The notes beneath the pieces were generated by a model. That model ran no database searches. It was given only the letters and a program-made list of their open reading frames with translations, and was not told where the DNA came from. A program made the translations under genes and the position numbers. A stretch of DNA of 57,239 bases from contig JADKKC010000020.1 of assembly GCA_016720685.1 (NCBI GenBank), positions 1 through 57,239 on the forward strand, given 5' to 3'. Origin of the DNA: Zoogloea sp. Its GTDB lineage: Bacteria; Pseudomonadota; Gammaproteobacteria; Burkholderiales; Rhodocyclaceae. Positions 13,501 through 22,585 of the stretch are shown here, piece by piece; within the stretch, counting starts at the first letter, position 1; every line of letters begins with the position of its first letter.

Positions 13501-16500
13501 TGGTGAAGTCGATGCGCAGGTTTGCGCCGTTGCTGCCGCCGCTCAGCGTGCCGATCACCGCGCCGCCGTAGCTCACCGTGCTGCCCGAGACGCCGATCTG
13601 CCCGGCCCCGCTGCCCTGGCTGACCACGCCCAGCTGGTCTTCGGCACTGCCGTTCTGGACGTAGTACAGGTCCAGACGCCCGCCGTTGAAGTTGCCCGAG
13701 TCCGGGTCGGACAGCCCTACTGCGGCGTCGATCACCTGCAGCCCGGCATTGACCGCGTTTTCGGCGAAGGTGACGGTGCCGGTGAAGTCGCCCAGTTGCG
13801 GGCTCGCCGAGCGGCCAGTTCGGTGCTGTCGCCGTAGAGCTGCTGGAAGATGCCGCAGGCGCTGGCCTCCGGCCTTGTTGTCGCCCGCCAGGCAACGGCG
13901 TAGTTGCCGTTGCCCAGGTCGGCCATGGCCGAGTCCCACTGGGCGCCGGCGGTGGCTGCGTTGACTTGGCGCTGGCCGTCGATCGGGTTGCCCCTGGCGT
14001 CGAATTCGCATGTAGACGTCGCCCGTGAGCCGGTGCCGTCGATGCCGTAGTTGTCGTTGTAGTAGAAGGGACGACGAAGCCGCCGCTGGACAGGCCCGTG
14101 ACCTCGGGGCTGGTACTGGCCGCCCATGGTGTTTTCGTTGACCAGGAAGTCGCCCCCCGCCTTGCGCCGCGGCATCGAAGCGCTGGGCAAGGTCAGGCCA
14201 GGTGCTCGCGCCGTCCTGGCTGTCGGAGGTCGCCACACGACGACGAAGTCGCCATCGGCGACGTTGCCACGTGGCCGTCGTACTGGTAGCCGCTGGTGGT
14301 GGTGTTGACCAGGAAGGTGTCGCCGAAGCGCCGGTGCCAGCGTTGTAGGTGCGCCCGTAGACGCCCAAGCCGCTGCCGTCGTTGCCGCCCTCGTCGCGCC
14401 ACACGATGACCAGGTCGCCGTTGGCGTAGGCGGCCACATCGGGCAGGTATTGGCCGCCGTCTGGGCACTGGCGTGCCCCGGCCGGTGACCGGTGCTGACC
14501 AGGGTTTGCCGCTTCCTGCCGGCGTTGTCGTAGCGCTGCAGGTAGATGTCGCCGTTGCCGGCGGACCAGATCCGCCGACCAGCCGACCGCGAAACCGCCG
14601 CCTGGCCACCGCTGTGACTGGTCACTGCTGGTGGTGGTGTTGATCACGAACTGCTCGCCCTCGGCAGAGCTGTCGGCGTCGTAGCGCTGGCCGAACACGC
14701 CCCAGCCGGAGCTGTCGGCGCCGCCGTTGTCTTGCCACACGATCACGTAGCCGCCGTCCGACAGGCCCGCCATTTGCGGCCAGCCTTGATCGCCGCCGGT
14801 GGGGGTGTTGACCCGGAGCTCCGGGCCCACCGCTTCGCCCTGGCGGCATAGCGCTGGGCATATGCCCCAGCCGCTGCCGTCCTGGTTGTCGGATTGCCAG
14901 GCCACCACGTAGCTGCCGTCGCCCAGCGTGGCCACCGACGGCCATTGCTGCTGGCCCGGCGCGTAGGTGTTTACCTGCTCTTCGCCGTACACCGCGGGCG
15001 TGCCGTCCGCGTCGCCGGTAATCACGATGCTCAGCATGCTGGGCGCGCTGCTGCCGCCGTCGCCGTCGGACACCCGCAGGCCCAGCGTGCGGCTGAGGTT
15101 CGGGCTGGAAGTCCGTTGCGGTAGCCCAGGTGCTGGATCAGCGCCTCGACGGCCTCCACGCTGGCCGCGTCGCTGGTGAAGTCGATGCGCAGGTTTGCGC
15201 CGTTGCTGCCGCCGCTCAGCGTGCCGATCACCGCCCCGCCGTAGCTCACCGTGCTGCCCGAGACGCCGATCTGCCCGGCCCCGCTGCCCTGGCTGACCAC
15301 GCCCAGCTGGTCTTCGGCACTGCCGTTGTGGACGTAGTACAGGTCCAGACGCCCGCCGTTGAAGTTGCCCGAGTCCGGGTCGGACAGGCCCACCGCCGCG
15401 TCGATCACCTGCAGCCCGGCATTGACCGCGTTTTCGGCGAAGGTGACGGTGCCGGTGAAGTCGCCCAGTTGCGGGCTCGCCGAGCGGGCCAGTTCGGTGC
15501 TGTCGCCGTAGAGCTGCTGGAAGATGCCGTAGGTGTTGGCCGTGCCGGCCTCGGCGTTGTAGCCCGCCCACACCACGGCGTAGTTGCCGTTGCCCAGGTC
15601 GGCCACGGCGGATTCCCACTGGGTGCTGGCGGTGGTTGCGTTGACTTTGCGCTGGCCGTCGATCGGGTTGCCCCCGGCGTCGTATTCGCGCAGGTAGACG
15701 TCGCCCGTCGAGCCGGTGCCGTCGATGTCGTAGTTGTCGTTGTAGAAGGTGACGACGAAGCCGCCGCTGGACAGGGCCGTGACGTCGGGAATGTACTGGC
15801 TGCCGGCGAGGGTTTCGTTGACCTGGAATTCGCCCCCCAGCTTGTTGCCGGCGGCATCGAAGCGCTGGCCGGTCACGGCCCAGGTGCTCGCGCTGTCCTG
15901 GCTGTAGGAGGGCCACACGACGACGAAGTCGCCGTTGCTCAGCACGGCTACGTTGGGGGCGTAGTTGCCGTCGTTGGAGTAGCTCTGGTAGCTGCTGGTG
16001 GTGGTGTTCACCAGGAAGCTGCTGCCGAAGCTGCCGGTGCCGGCGTTGTAGGTGCGCCCGTAGACGCCGAAGCTGTCGCCGTCGTTGCCGCCCGCGTCGC
16101 TCCAGACGATGACCAGGTTGCCGTTGGCGTAGGACGCCACATCGGGCAGGTATTGGGCGCCGCTCTGGGCACTGGCGCCGCCGGGGACGGTGCTGACCAG
16201 GGTTTCGGCGCCTTGCTTCACTCCGGCGTTGCTGTAGCGCTGCAGGTAGATGTCGCTGTTGGTGGACCAGACCGCCGCGAAGCCGTCGGTGTAGGCCGCC
16301 AGGCTGTCGTTGTACTGGTCACTGCTGGTGGTGGTGTTGATCCGGAACTGCTCGCCCTCGGCAAGACTGTTGGCGTCGTAGCGCTGCCCGAATACGCCCC
16401 AGCCGCTGCCGTCGTTGGCGTTGTCCTGCCAGGCGATGACGTAGCCGCCGTTCGACAGGCCGGCTATTTGCGGCCAGCTTTGATCGCCGCCGGTGAGGGT

Positions 16501-18363
16501 GTTGACCCGTTGCTCGGGGCCCAGCGCTTCGCCATTGCTGGCAAAGCGCTGCGCGTATATGCCCCAGCCGCTGCCGTCCTGGTTGTCGGATTGCCAGGCC
16601 ACCACGTAGCTGCCATCGCCCAGCGTGGCGACCGACGGCCATTGCTGCTGGCCCGGCGCATAGGTGTTCACCTGCTCTTCGCCGTACACCGCGGGCGTGC
16701 CGTCGAGTTCCTTGGTGAGGTTGATCGTCATCACCCCGCCCATTGCCGATGCGCCGCCGCCATCCTCGACGCGCACGCCGATCTGACGCGTTGGCGTCGG
16801 GCTGTTGTCCGAGCTGGCATAGGTGAGGCGCTGGATCAAAGCTTCAACCGCATCGGGCGTCGCCGCGGCATTGAGAGTGACGCTGAGCTTGCTGCCATTG
16901 CTGCCGCCGACAAGGGTGCCGATCACCGTGCCGCCAAAGCTCACGCTGCTGCCCGACACACTGATCTGCCCCGCCGCCAGGCCTTCGGAGCTGATCGCCA
17001 ACTGGTCGCCGGCACTGGCGCCGCTCACGTAGAACACCGTGACGAGGCCACCCGCCATGCTTGGAGAATCCAGATCGGTGAAGCTGACGACCGGGTCGAG
17101 CAACTGCGGGCTGGCATTGACGAGGTTCTCGCCAAAGCTGACGGTGCCGCCAAAATCGCCGAGGGTGGGCGCTGCCGAGCGGGCCAGCTCGGTGGCGGTG
17201 CCCATGAGCTGCTGATAAATGCCCGAATTGGACCCGTCCTGGGCATCCGAGCGCCATGCGATCACGTAGTTGTCGCTGCCGATGTGGGCAATCGTCGGCT
17301 CGTACTGGCTGGTCGAGCCATTGGGGGTATTCACCTTGACCTGGCCGGTGAGCGGCGTGCCGTCGGCGGCAAATTCGCGCACGTACACGTCGGCGTAGGA
17401 GCCCGTTCCGCTCACGTCGTAGTTGTCGTTGTACCAGGTGACCGCAAAGCCGCCGTTGGCCAGCGCGCTGATGTCGGGCTGGTACTGACCGCCAAGCGTC
17501 GAAACGTTGACACGGAACTCCCCGCCAGCCGGGCTGCCGTCGGCTTGATAGCGCTGGGCATAGACGCCGGCGTTGGAGCCATCCTGATCTTCGGATCTCC
17601 ACACGACGACGAAGCCGCCACCTTCGAGCGCGGCCACCTGCTCTTCGTACTGCGCGCTGGCCGTCGTGGTATTGACCCGGAACTCGCTGCCGGTCGCGAC
17701 GCCTGCCGCGCTGAAGCGCTGTGCGTAAATGCCGTAGCTGTCGCCGTCCTGGAGGTAGGAGCGCCACACGACGACAAAACTGCCGTCGCCGAAAGTTGCC
17801 ACATGGGGCTCGGTCTGCTCGTTGCTTGCTGTGCTGTTAACCTTGAACTCGGCGCCCACCGCGGCTCCGGCCGCGTCGTAGCGCTGGGCATAGATGCCAT
17901 AGGAGCTGCCGTCCTGGCCGAAGGACGCCCAGGTGGCGATGAAGCCGCCGCTCGCGAAGGCGGCCAGGTCCGGCACGAACTGGTTGCTTGCGGTATAGGT
18001 GTTGAGGCGGAACTGCCCGCCCTGGGCGGTGCCGGCCGCGTCATAGCGCTGGGCATACACGTCAGATTCGCTGCCGTCGCCATTGGGGTCGCTCCAGGCG
18101 ATCACGAAGCCGCCGTCGGCAAGACCGGTAATGGCCGGGGCGACCTGGCTTCCAGCGGTTTGGGTATTGACCTGGAACTCGGCACCGACCGCGCTCCCGG
18201 AGGCGTTGTAACGCTGGGCGAAAATTCCATCGCCAGCGCCATCCTGCCCCCTTGAGATCCAGGTCAGGACATAAGCACCTCCGATGAGCCCGGCAGCCTG
18301 CGGGCTGTACTGGTAGTCAGTCGTGTAGTAATTAACGCGCTCTTCACCGTAAACCGCAGCCAT
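1..18363 (-). CDS. Giant repetitive secreted adhesin-like protein (3' end outside window, several frameshifts)
   Basis: The gene starts at the ATG at 18363, preceded by a strong Shine-Dalgarno run (AAGGGGG, about 5 bases upstream), and runs leftwards off the window, so more than 6,000 residues are encoded. There is no N-terminal signal peptide, which fits type I secretion with a C-terminal signal beyond the edge (inference). The N-terminal three quarters consist of about eight cassettes. Each has roughly 8-10 repeats of about 60 residues with the pattern VNT...Q..P.VA.L..GGFVV.W.S..QDGS..GVYAQRYDA.G, followed by a 170-residue cadherin-like domain containing FAEN.VNA.PQLID and RVSDGDGG. From about 4500 to 1 there are about 16 PKD-like domains with WGDG and NVAP motifs. 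Frameshifts lie near 15110, at many points in 13810-14840, at many points in 10290-10950, at 8310-8475 (three that cancel) and near 2485. A role in attachment or biofilm is inferred from architecture. No stalk anchor, RTX nonapeptides or secretion genes are visible here. Confidence 0.8.
2791..2800. repeat. Ten-base poly-G tract inside the adhesin gene
   Basis: Ten consecutive G on the plus strand (C in the coding strand) encode an extra Pro-Pro at the NVAP start of one PKD-like domain. Sister domains have four or five bases at this site. The tract keeps the frame as printed. Runs of this length are prone to slipped-strand mispairing. Confidence 0.7.
8134..9481 (-). repeat. Adhesin cassette copy A (near-identical to 9811-11154)
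   Basis: This 1.35 kb block is almost identical to 9811-11154, offset by 1677 bases. Compared with the sister copy it has three single-base insertions, near 8305, 8333 and 8465. Together these restore the reading frame, leaving about 55 residues mistranslated between them. Confidence 0.85.
9811..11154 (-). repeat. Adhesin cassette copy B (near-identical to 8134-9481)
   Basis: Sister of the block at 8134-9481. It differs mainly by small indels at about 10290, 10345, 10530, 10590, 10705, 10795, 10915, 10932 and 10950, most of them in short G or C runs. This clustering of indels in one of two near-identical copies suggests unreliable read placement rather than selection. Confidence 0.8.
13301..14974 (-). 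repeat. Adhesin cassette, indel-rich copy
   Basis: This cassette of about 1.67 kb repeats at 14975-16671. Its left part (13301-13810) is almost base-identical to the left part of the sister copy, including the LYYV..GSAEDQLGVVSQG domain. The right part (13810-14900) is peppered with single-base indels relative to the sister copy, which breaks the frame repeatedly. Confidence 0.8.
14975..16671 (-). repeat. Adhesin cassette, mostly open copy
   Basis: About 1.69 kb, the intact-looking counterpart of 13301-14974. It has one visible one-base loss near 15110 and is otherwise open from there to the next cassette boundary at the VYGEEQVNTY motif near 16680. Confidence 0.8.
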
Positions 18364-18585
18364 TTTTGCCCCCTTACCGTTTTGCGACCGCAGGCGACAA
18401 CCCGCAAGCCTTATTCAGAGAGGCTTCAGCAACTTCCATACCTGTTAAAAAATGTTATTAAAAACAAAGCTCGAATAAATCACATCCGGCAAACTGTAAA
18501 AAAACCTGACGGATCGGCCCGCCCGAACGCCACAGAGCAGAACGCAACCTTCCCGCAACAACCCCCAAAAAACAGGACCCTCGAC
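18364..18585. promoter_or_regulatory. AT-rich divergent intergenic region
   Basis: This 222-base spacer separates the divergent adhesin and MaoC-like genes. It is far more AT-rich than its surroundings between about 18415 and 18510, as expected for promoter DNA. I could not place a convincing -35/-10 pair on either strand. Confidence 0.35.
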
Positions 18586-19035
18586 ATGGACACCCGCTAC
18601 CTTGACGATCTGACGCCCGGCGACCGCTTCACCAGCGGCGGCCTGACCTTCACCGAGGCTGAAATCATCGACTTCGCCTTCCGCTACGACCCCCAGCCCT
18701 TCCACCTCGACGCCAACGCCGCGGCCGAATCGCCCTACGGTGGGCTCATCGCCAGCGGCTTCCAGTCGATCGCGGTGTGCTTCCGCCTGTTCATCCAGAG
18801 CGGCATCTTCGCCGGGTCGAGCATCGGCTCGCCGGGCCTGGACGAACTGCGCTGGTTCGCCCCGGTGCGCCCAGGCGACACCCTGCACAGCGTGGTGGAA
18901 GTGCTCGAAGTGCGCCCCTCGTCATCCAAGCCCGACCGGGGCATCGCCCGCCTGCTCTACAAGGCCATCAACCAGCGCGGCGAAACGGTGCTGAGCTTCA
19001 TCGGCAACAACCTGCTCAAGCGACGCCCCGCTTAG
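18586..19035 (+). CDS. MaoC-like (R)-specific enoyl-CoA hydratase family protein
   Basis: A 149-residue single hot-dog-fold protein of the MaoC dehydratase family, which hydrates or dehydrates (R)-3-hydroxyacyl/enoyl-CoA thioesters in the cytoplasm. The hydratase signature is near residues 33-60: YDPQPFHLD then SPYGGLIASGF, holding the usual Asp/His pair. FGSEGR-type or other domains are absent, and the length is typical for a stand-alone MaoC. The ATG at 18586 is chosen because homologues begin just before the DLTPGD segment; the frame stays open upstream into the AT-rich spacer. The stop overlaps the stop of the convergent esterase gene by three bases. The exact acyl-CoA substrate cannot be read from sequence. 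Confidence 0.8.
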   Translation: MDTRYLDDLTPGDRFTSGGLTFTEAEIIDFAFRYDPQPFHLDANAAAESPYGGLIASGFQSIAVCFRLFIQSGIFAGSSIGSPGLDELRWFAPVRPGDTLHSVVEVLEVRPSSSKPDRGIARLLYKAINQRGETVLSFIGNNLLKRRPA

Positions 19036-19709
19036 GCCGTCAGCACGCCGGCCAGCCAAAGCTCGATGTCGCGCAGCTCTTCCATGCACAGGGAATGCTC
19101 CATCCGGTAGCTGCGCCAGGCCAGCGGATAGCCCGCAGCAAGCAGAAAGTCGGCTGACTGCCTGCTGAACGCCTGGGGAATCACCGGATCGGCCTCGCCG
19201 TGGGCCATGAAAACCGGAACGCTGCGGTTGGCCTCGCTGGCCTCCGCAGCCAGCGTGTCGGCCAGCGGCAGGTAGGTGGACAGGGCCAGGATGCCGGCCA
19301 GCCGCGCCCGGTGACGCAGGCCGGTGTGCAGCGCAATCGCCCCGCCCTGGGAGAAGCCCGCCAGCACGATGCGGCTGTCGGGAATCCCGCGGGCGTTCTC
19401 GCGGGCGATCAGCGCCTCGATCTGCGCCGCCGACTCGATGACGCCGGCCGCATCCTCCCGTCGCCCCGAAAAGTCCATCGTCAGAATGTCGTACCAGGCG
19501 CGCATCACATAGCCGCCATTGATCGTCACCGCACGCTCAGGCGCGTGGGGAAAAACAAAGCGCGTCGGCGGCAGGCGGTCGAGGTCGAGTTCATCGACGA
19601 CGGGCTCGAAATCATGGCCATCGGCCCCGAGGCCGTGCATCCAGATGACGGCATGGGTCGGGTTGGCGCCGGAAGCGATTTCGACAGCAGGCAGGAGGGG
19701 GGCAGTCAT
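19032..19709 (-). CDS. Carboxylesterase / phospholipase family alpha/beta hydrolase
   Basis: A 225-residue cytoplasmic alpha/beta hydrolase of the carboxylesterase/phospholipase family (related to bacterial EstB and eukaryotic acyl-protein thioesterases). It hydrolyses short acyl or aryl esters. The oxyanion region WMHGLGADGHDF is near residue 23, the nucleophile elbow GFSQGG near residue 117, the acid in GEADPVIP and the catalytic His in MEHSLCMEE near the C-terminus, so the Ser-Asp-His triad is complete. The ATG at 19709 has an AGGATC Shine-Dalgarno element 6 bases upstream; the frame is open further upstream without conserved sequence. The gene is convergent with the MaoC-like gene and divergent from the DUF294 gene. 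Confidence 0.85.
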   Translation of the reverse strand: MTAPLLPAVEIASGANPTHAVIWMHGLGADGHDFEPVVDELDLDRLPPTRFVFPHAPERAVTINGGYVMRAWYDILTMDFSGRREDAAGVIESAAQIEALIARENARGIPDSRIVLAGFSQGGAIALHTGLRHRARLAGILALSTYLPLADTLAAEASEANRSVPVFMAHGEADPVIPQAFSRQSADFLLAAGYPLAWRSYRMEHSLCMEELRDIELWLAGVLTA

Positions 19710-19878
19710 GGCAGATCCTGTGGTTGGAATCGCCCGATTGTGCCTGATTGCCGGTGCGACGTAGATCACGCCGGACGGGGCCAAACCAGGCCGAAACAAT
19801 GATTTCTTGCGCCAGATCATGACAGCAGGGCAAGTGCAGAGTAGATTCGGGGGTTTGATCTGCGCTCTGGTTTTACTT

Positions 19879-21786
19879 ATGGACACTGCCTCCAACACCC
19901 TGATCCGCACCAACCTGGAGTTCCTGCGCCGCCACGCCCCCTTTGACCGGATGGAGGCGGAAGCCTTGCGATTCCTGGGCGAACGGTTGGTCACGGCCTT
20001 CTATCCTGCGGAATCGGAAATCCTGACGCCCGAGGACGGCCCGCCGCGCTTCCTGTACATCGTTTACCGCGGCAAAGTGCAGGCGCGGCATGTGGCCAAC
20101 GTCGCCGTCACCGAATACTCGACGCTCACCCTGGGCCCCGGCGAGGGCTTCCCGATCGGCGCCATCTCGGCCGAGCGCGCCTCCACCAACCGCTACGTCG
20201 CCCTCGAAGACAGCTACTGCCTCCAGCTGCCGGCCGCCGATTTCCTGCGTCTCCAGGAAATCAGCCCCGTTTTCCAGATTTTCTGTACGCGCTACATCGC
20301 CAGCCTGGTCAGCCAGTCGCGGGAGCAACTGCAGGCGCAGTTCTCCCAGCGCGCTGCCGAACAGCAGACGATGAACACCTCGCTGTCCAAGCTGGTCAAG
20401 AAAGATCCGGTCTTCGTGGCGCCCGACGTTCCCACCCGCCACGCGCTGGAAAAAATGGTCGAATCCGGCGTGGGCTGCATGGCGGTGGCCGGCGCCGACG
20501 AAAAGCCCGTCGGCGTGCTCACCCAGAGCGACATCCTCAAGCGCATCGTGCTGCCCGGCTTCGATCTCACCCGGCCCATCGCCGAAGTGATGACCGCCCC
20601 GCCCCATACCCTGAGCGCCAACGCCAGCGCCTACGACGCGGCCCTCGAAATGGCCACCCACGGCGTGCGCCACATCCTGGTGGTGGATTCCGAAGACAAG
20701 CTCAAGGGTGTCGTCTCCGAGCGTGACCTTTTTGCGCTGCAGCGCATCGGCCTGCGCCAGATCCGCTCCAGCATCGAAAGCGCCTCCGACGTCCAGTCCA
20801 TGCAGCGGGCCAGTCGCGACATCCGCCAGCTGGCCCTCAACCTGCTCGCCCAGGGCATCGGCGCCGAGCAGCTGACCCAGTTCATCTCGGCCCTCAACGA
20901 CGCCTTGACCCGTCGCATCATCGAGCTCAACCTCGAACGCCATGATCTCTACGGCGTCGAATACGCCTGGCTCGCGTTCGGCTCCGAAGGCCGCCACGAG
21001 CAGACCCTGTCCACCGACCAGGACAACGGCATCCTCTACGTGCTGCCCGAATGGGCCGACAAGGAACCCCTCAAGCTGCGCCTGCTCGAGTTTGCCAAGG
21101 ATGTGAACAACGATCTGGCCGCCTGCGGCTTTCCGCTGTGCACCGGCAACATCATGGCCAGCAACCCCGATCTGTGCCTCACCTTCGAGGAGTGGCGCGA
21201 AAAATTCGGCACCTGGATTCGCGAGCCCCACCCCGAAGCGCTGCTTAACGCAACCATCTTCTTCGACTACCGGGTGCTCTACGGCGACGAAAAACTCGCC
21301 TACAAGCTGCGCCACTGGCTGCTGTCCATGACCGGCGGCAACCCGGCCTTCCTGAAGGCCATGGCCACCAACGCGCTCGATGTGTCGCCGCCGCTGGGCA
21401 AGATCCGTGATTTCATCACCGACGAAGATCCCAAGCACCCCGGCAGCATCGACCTCAAGAAATTCGGCGCCCGCCTGTTTGTCGATGCAGCCCGCGTGCT
21501 GGCGCTGCGCACCGGCGTCGACGCCACCAGCACCGTCCAGCGCCTGCGCCAGGGCGGCTTGCGCATCGGCATGCCGGCCGAAGAACTCTCGGCCATGGCC
21601 GACGGCTTCCACTTCATCCAGCTTCTGCGCCTGCGCCACCAGCACCTCGACACAGACCACGGCGCGCCGGGCGACAACCGGGTCAAGCCCGACGATCTCA
21701 ACGAACTCGACCGGCGCATCCTCAAGGAAGCCTTCCGGCAGGCGCGCAAAATTCAACTCCGTCTCAAGCTGGACTACCAGATATGA
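19879..21786 (+). CDS. cNMP-binding/CBS domain-containing DUF294 nucleotidyltransferase
   Basis: A 635-residue signalling-type protein with four parts: a cyclic-nucleotide-binding-like beta barrel (about 20-140), two CBS domains (about 170-290), a GlnD-like nucleotidyltransferase domain with FGSEGRHEQ and the metal-binding STDQDNG (about 367-382), and the DUF294 C-terminal substrate-binding helical domain (about 480-625). By family analogy it transfers a nucleotide to an unknown protein or metabolite in response to adenylate ligands; the target is unknown. The ATG at 19879 has no good Shine-Dalgarno element. The next gene begins inside its last codons (ATGA overlap at 21783), so the two are translationally coupled. 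This pairing with a DnaQ-fold protein is common in betaproteobacteria. Confidence 0.85.
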   Translation: MDTASNTLIRTNLEFLRRHAPFDRMEAEALRFLGERLVTAFYPAESEILTPEDGPPRFLYIVYRGKVQARHVANVAVTEYSTLTLGPGEGFPIGAISAERASTNRYVALEDSYCLQLPAADFLRLQEISPVFQIFCTRYIASLVSQSREQLQAQFSQRAAEQQTMNTSLSKLVKKDPVFVAPDVPTRHALEKMVESGVGCMAVAGADEKPVGVLTQSDILKRIVLPGFDLTRPIAEVMTAPPHTLSANASAYDAALEMATHGVRHILVVDSEDKLKGVVSERDLFALQRIGLRQIRSSIESASDVQSMQRASRDIRQLALNLLAQGIGAEQLTQFISALNDALTRRIIELNLERHDLYGVEYAWLAFGSEGRHEQTLSTDQDNGILYVLPEWADKEPLKLRLLEFAKDVNNDLAACGFPLCTGNIMASNPDLCLTFEEWREKFGTWIREPHPEALLNATIFFDYRVLYGDEKLAYKLRHWLLSMTGGNPAFLKAMATNALDVSPPLGKIRDFITDEDPKHPGSIDLKKFGARLFVDAARVLALRTGVDATSTVQRLRQGGLRIGMPAEELSAMADGFHFIQLLRLRHQHLDTDHGAPGDNRVKPDDLNELDRRILKEAFRQARKIQLRLKLDYQI

Positions 21787-22418
21787 ACTGGCTCTCCCGA
21801 TTCCTGCCCGGCAGCGGCCCGGGCCTCAGTCCCGAGCAACAAACCCGCCTCGAGGCCATCGCAGCCCTGCCCGCCTGCGATACCGGCCGCTCGCACTACG
21901 AAACCCGCTACGTGATCGTCAACACCGAAACCGGCCCGCAGGATGGCGGCGGCCAGCGGTTGCTGGCGGTGGGCGCGGTGGCGCTCAACCACGGCCTGCT
22001 CCACCCCGGCGACGCCTTCCAGGCGAGTTTGGCCAACGCTCCGGCCGATGCGCTCATCGGGCTGCTGCGTTTCATTGGCCGCGCACCGGTGGTGGTCTTC
22101 AATGCGCCCTTCAACCAGGGCACGCTGGAGCGGGCTTTCGAGCAGCACCTGGGCAGCCGGCCCGAACTCGACTGGATCGACCTGATGGTGCTGATGCCCA
22201 GCCTCTACCCCGAACGCATCGCCGGGCAGGCACGCATGGATGCCTGGCTGGGCGCCTTCGGCATCGAACGCATCGATCACCGGGACGCCCTCCTGGAAGC
22301 TCTCGCCGTTGCCCAGCTGCATCAGGTTGCGCTGGCTCGCGCCAGCGTTCAGGGCCTGCCCACACCCCGCGACCTGCTCGAAACCCAGAGCAACCGCAAG
22401 TGGCTGCGCGGCAGCTGA
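21783..22418 (+). CDS. DnaQ-fold 3'-5' exonuclease-like protein with degenerate active site
   Basis: A 211-residue protein with the fold of the DNA polymerase III epsilon subunit (DEDDh exonuclease family), overlapping the DUF294 gene by 4 bases. Motif I reads VIVNTET where active enzymes have D-x-E. Motif II reads FNAPFNQG, with Asn in place of the catalytic Asp. Motif III reads RDALLEAL, where the usual His and Asp align with Arg and Glu. Only one of the acidic catalytic residues therefore seems preserved, so the protein may bind rather than cut nucleic acid, or act on its partner (inference). The frame is intact and codon use matches its neighbours, so it is not a decayed gene. Confidence 0.75.
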   Translation: MNWLSRFLPGSGPGLSPEQQTRLEAIAALPACDTGRSHYETRYVIVNTETGPQDGGGQRLLAVGAVALNHGLLHPGDAFQASLANAPADALIGLLRFIGRAPVVVFNAPFNQGTLERAFEQHLGSRPELDWIDLMVLMPSLYPERIAGQARMDAWLGAFGIERIDHRDALLEALAVAQLHQVALARASVQGLPTPRDLLETQSNRKWLRGS

Positions 22419-22439
22419 GGGCCGCCGCCACGGCGCAGC

Positions 22440-22583
22440 TCAGCCGTAAATCTTGCACATCAGCGGCGAACTCACCCTCGGGCTGAAATAGCCCAGCGCA
22501 AAGAAGAAGGCGCACACCAGCGCCAGCCCGATCACCCGGCGGCGGTTGCGGCGCCACCAGGCAACAAGGGCGTCCGGGCGCAT
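22440..22583 (-). CDS. Small single-pass membrane protein (47 aa)
   Basis: A short gene starting 2 bases after the orn stop codon, with a GAAGG Shine-Dalgarno element inside the end of orn. It encodes an Arg-rich N-terminus (WWRRNRRR), one hydrophobic helix (VIGLALVCAFFFALGYF) and a short tail ending in CKIYG. The positive-inside rule predicts a cytoplasmic N-terminus. The tight coupling and helix make it a credible real gene, but I do not recognise a family and no function can be given. Confidence 0.5.
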   Translation of the reverse strand: MRPDALVAWWRRNRRRVIGLALVCAFFFALGYFSPRVSSPLMCKIYG

Positions 22584-22585
22584 CG

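Noticed and set aside
15130..18255. Plus-strand open frame of 1041 codons
   Set aside because: Same reason: antisense shadow of the adhesin N-terminal cassettes, which contain well-ordered repeats on the minus strand.
1..18363. CRISPR-like regular repetition
   Set aside because: The repeats are hundreds of bases long, coding and divergent, with no short palindromic repeat and unique spacer pattern.
19873..21756. Minus-strand open frame of 627 codons
   Set aside because: Antisense to the DUF294 gene, whose CBS and nucleotidyltransferase motifs are unambiguous.
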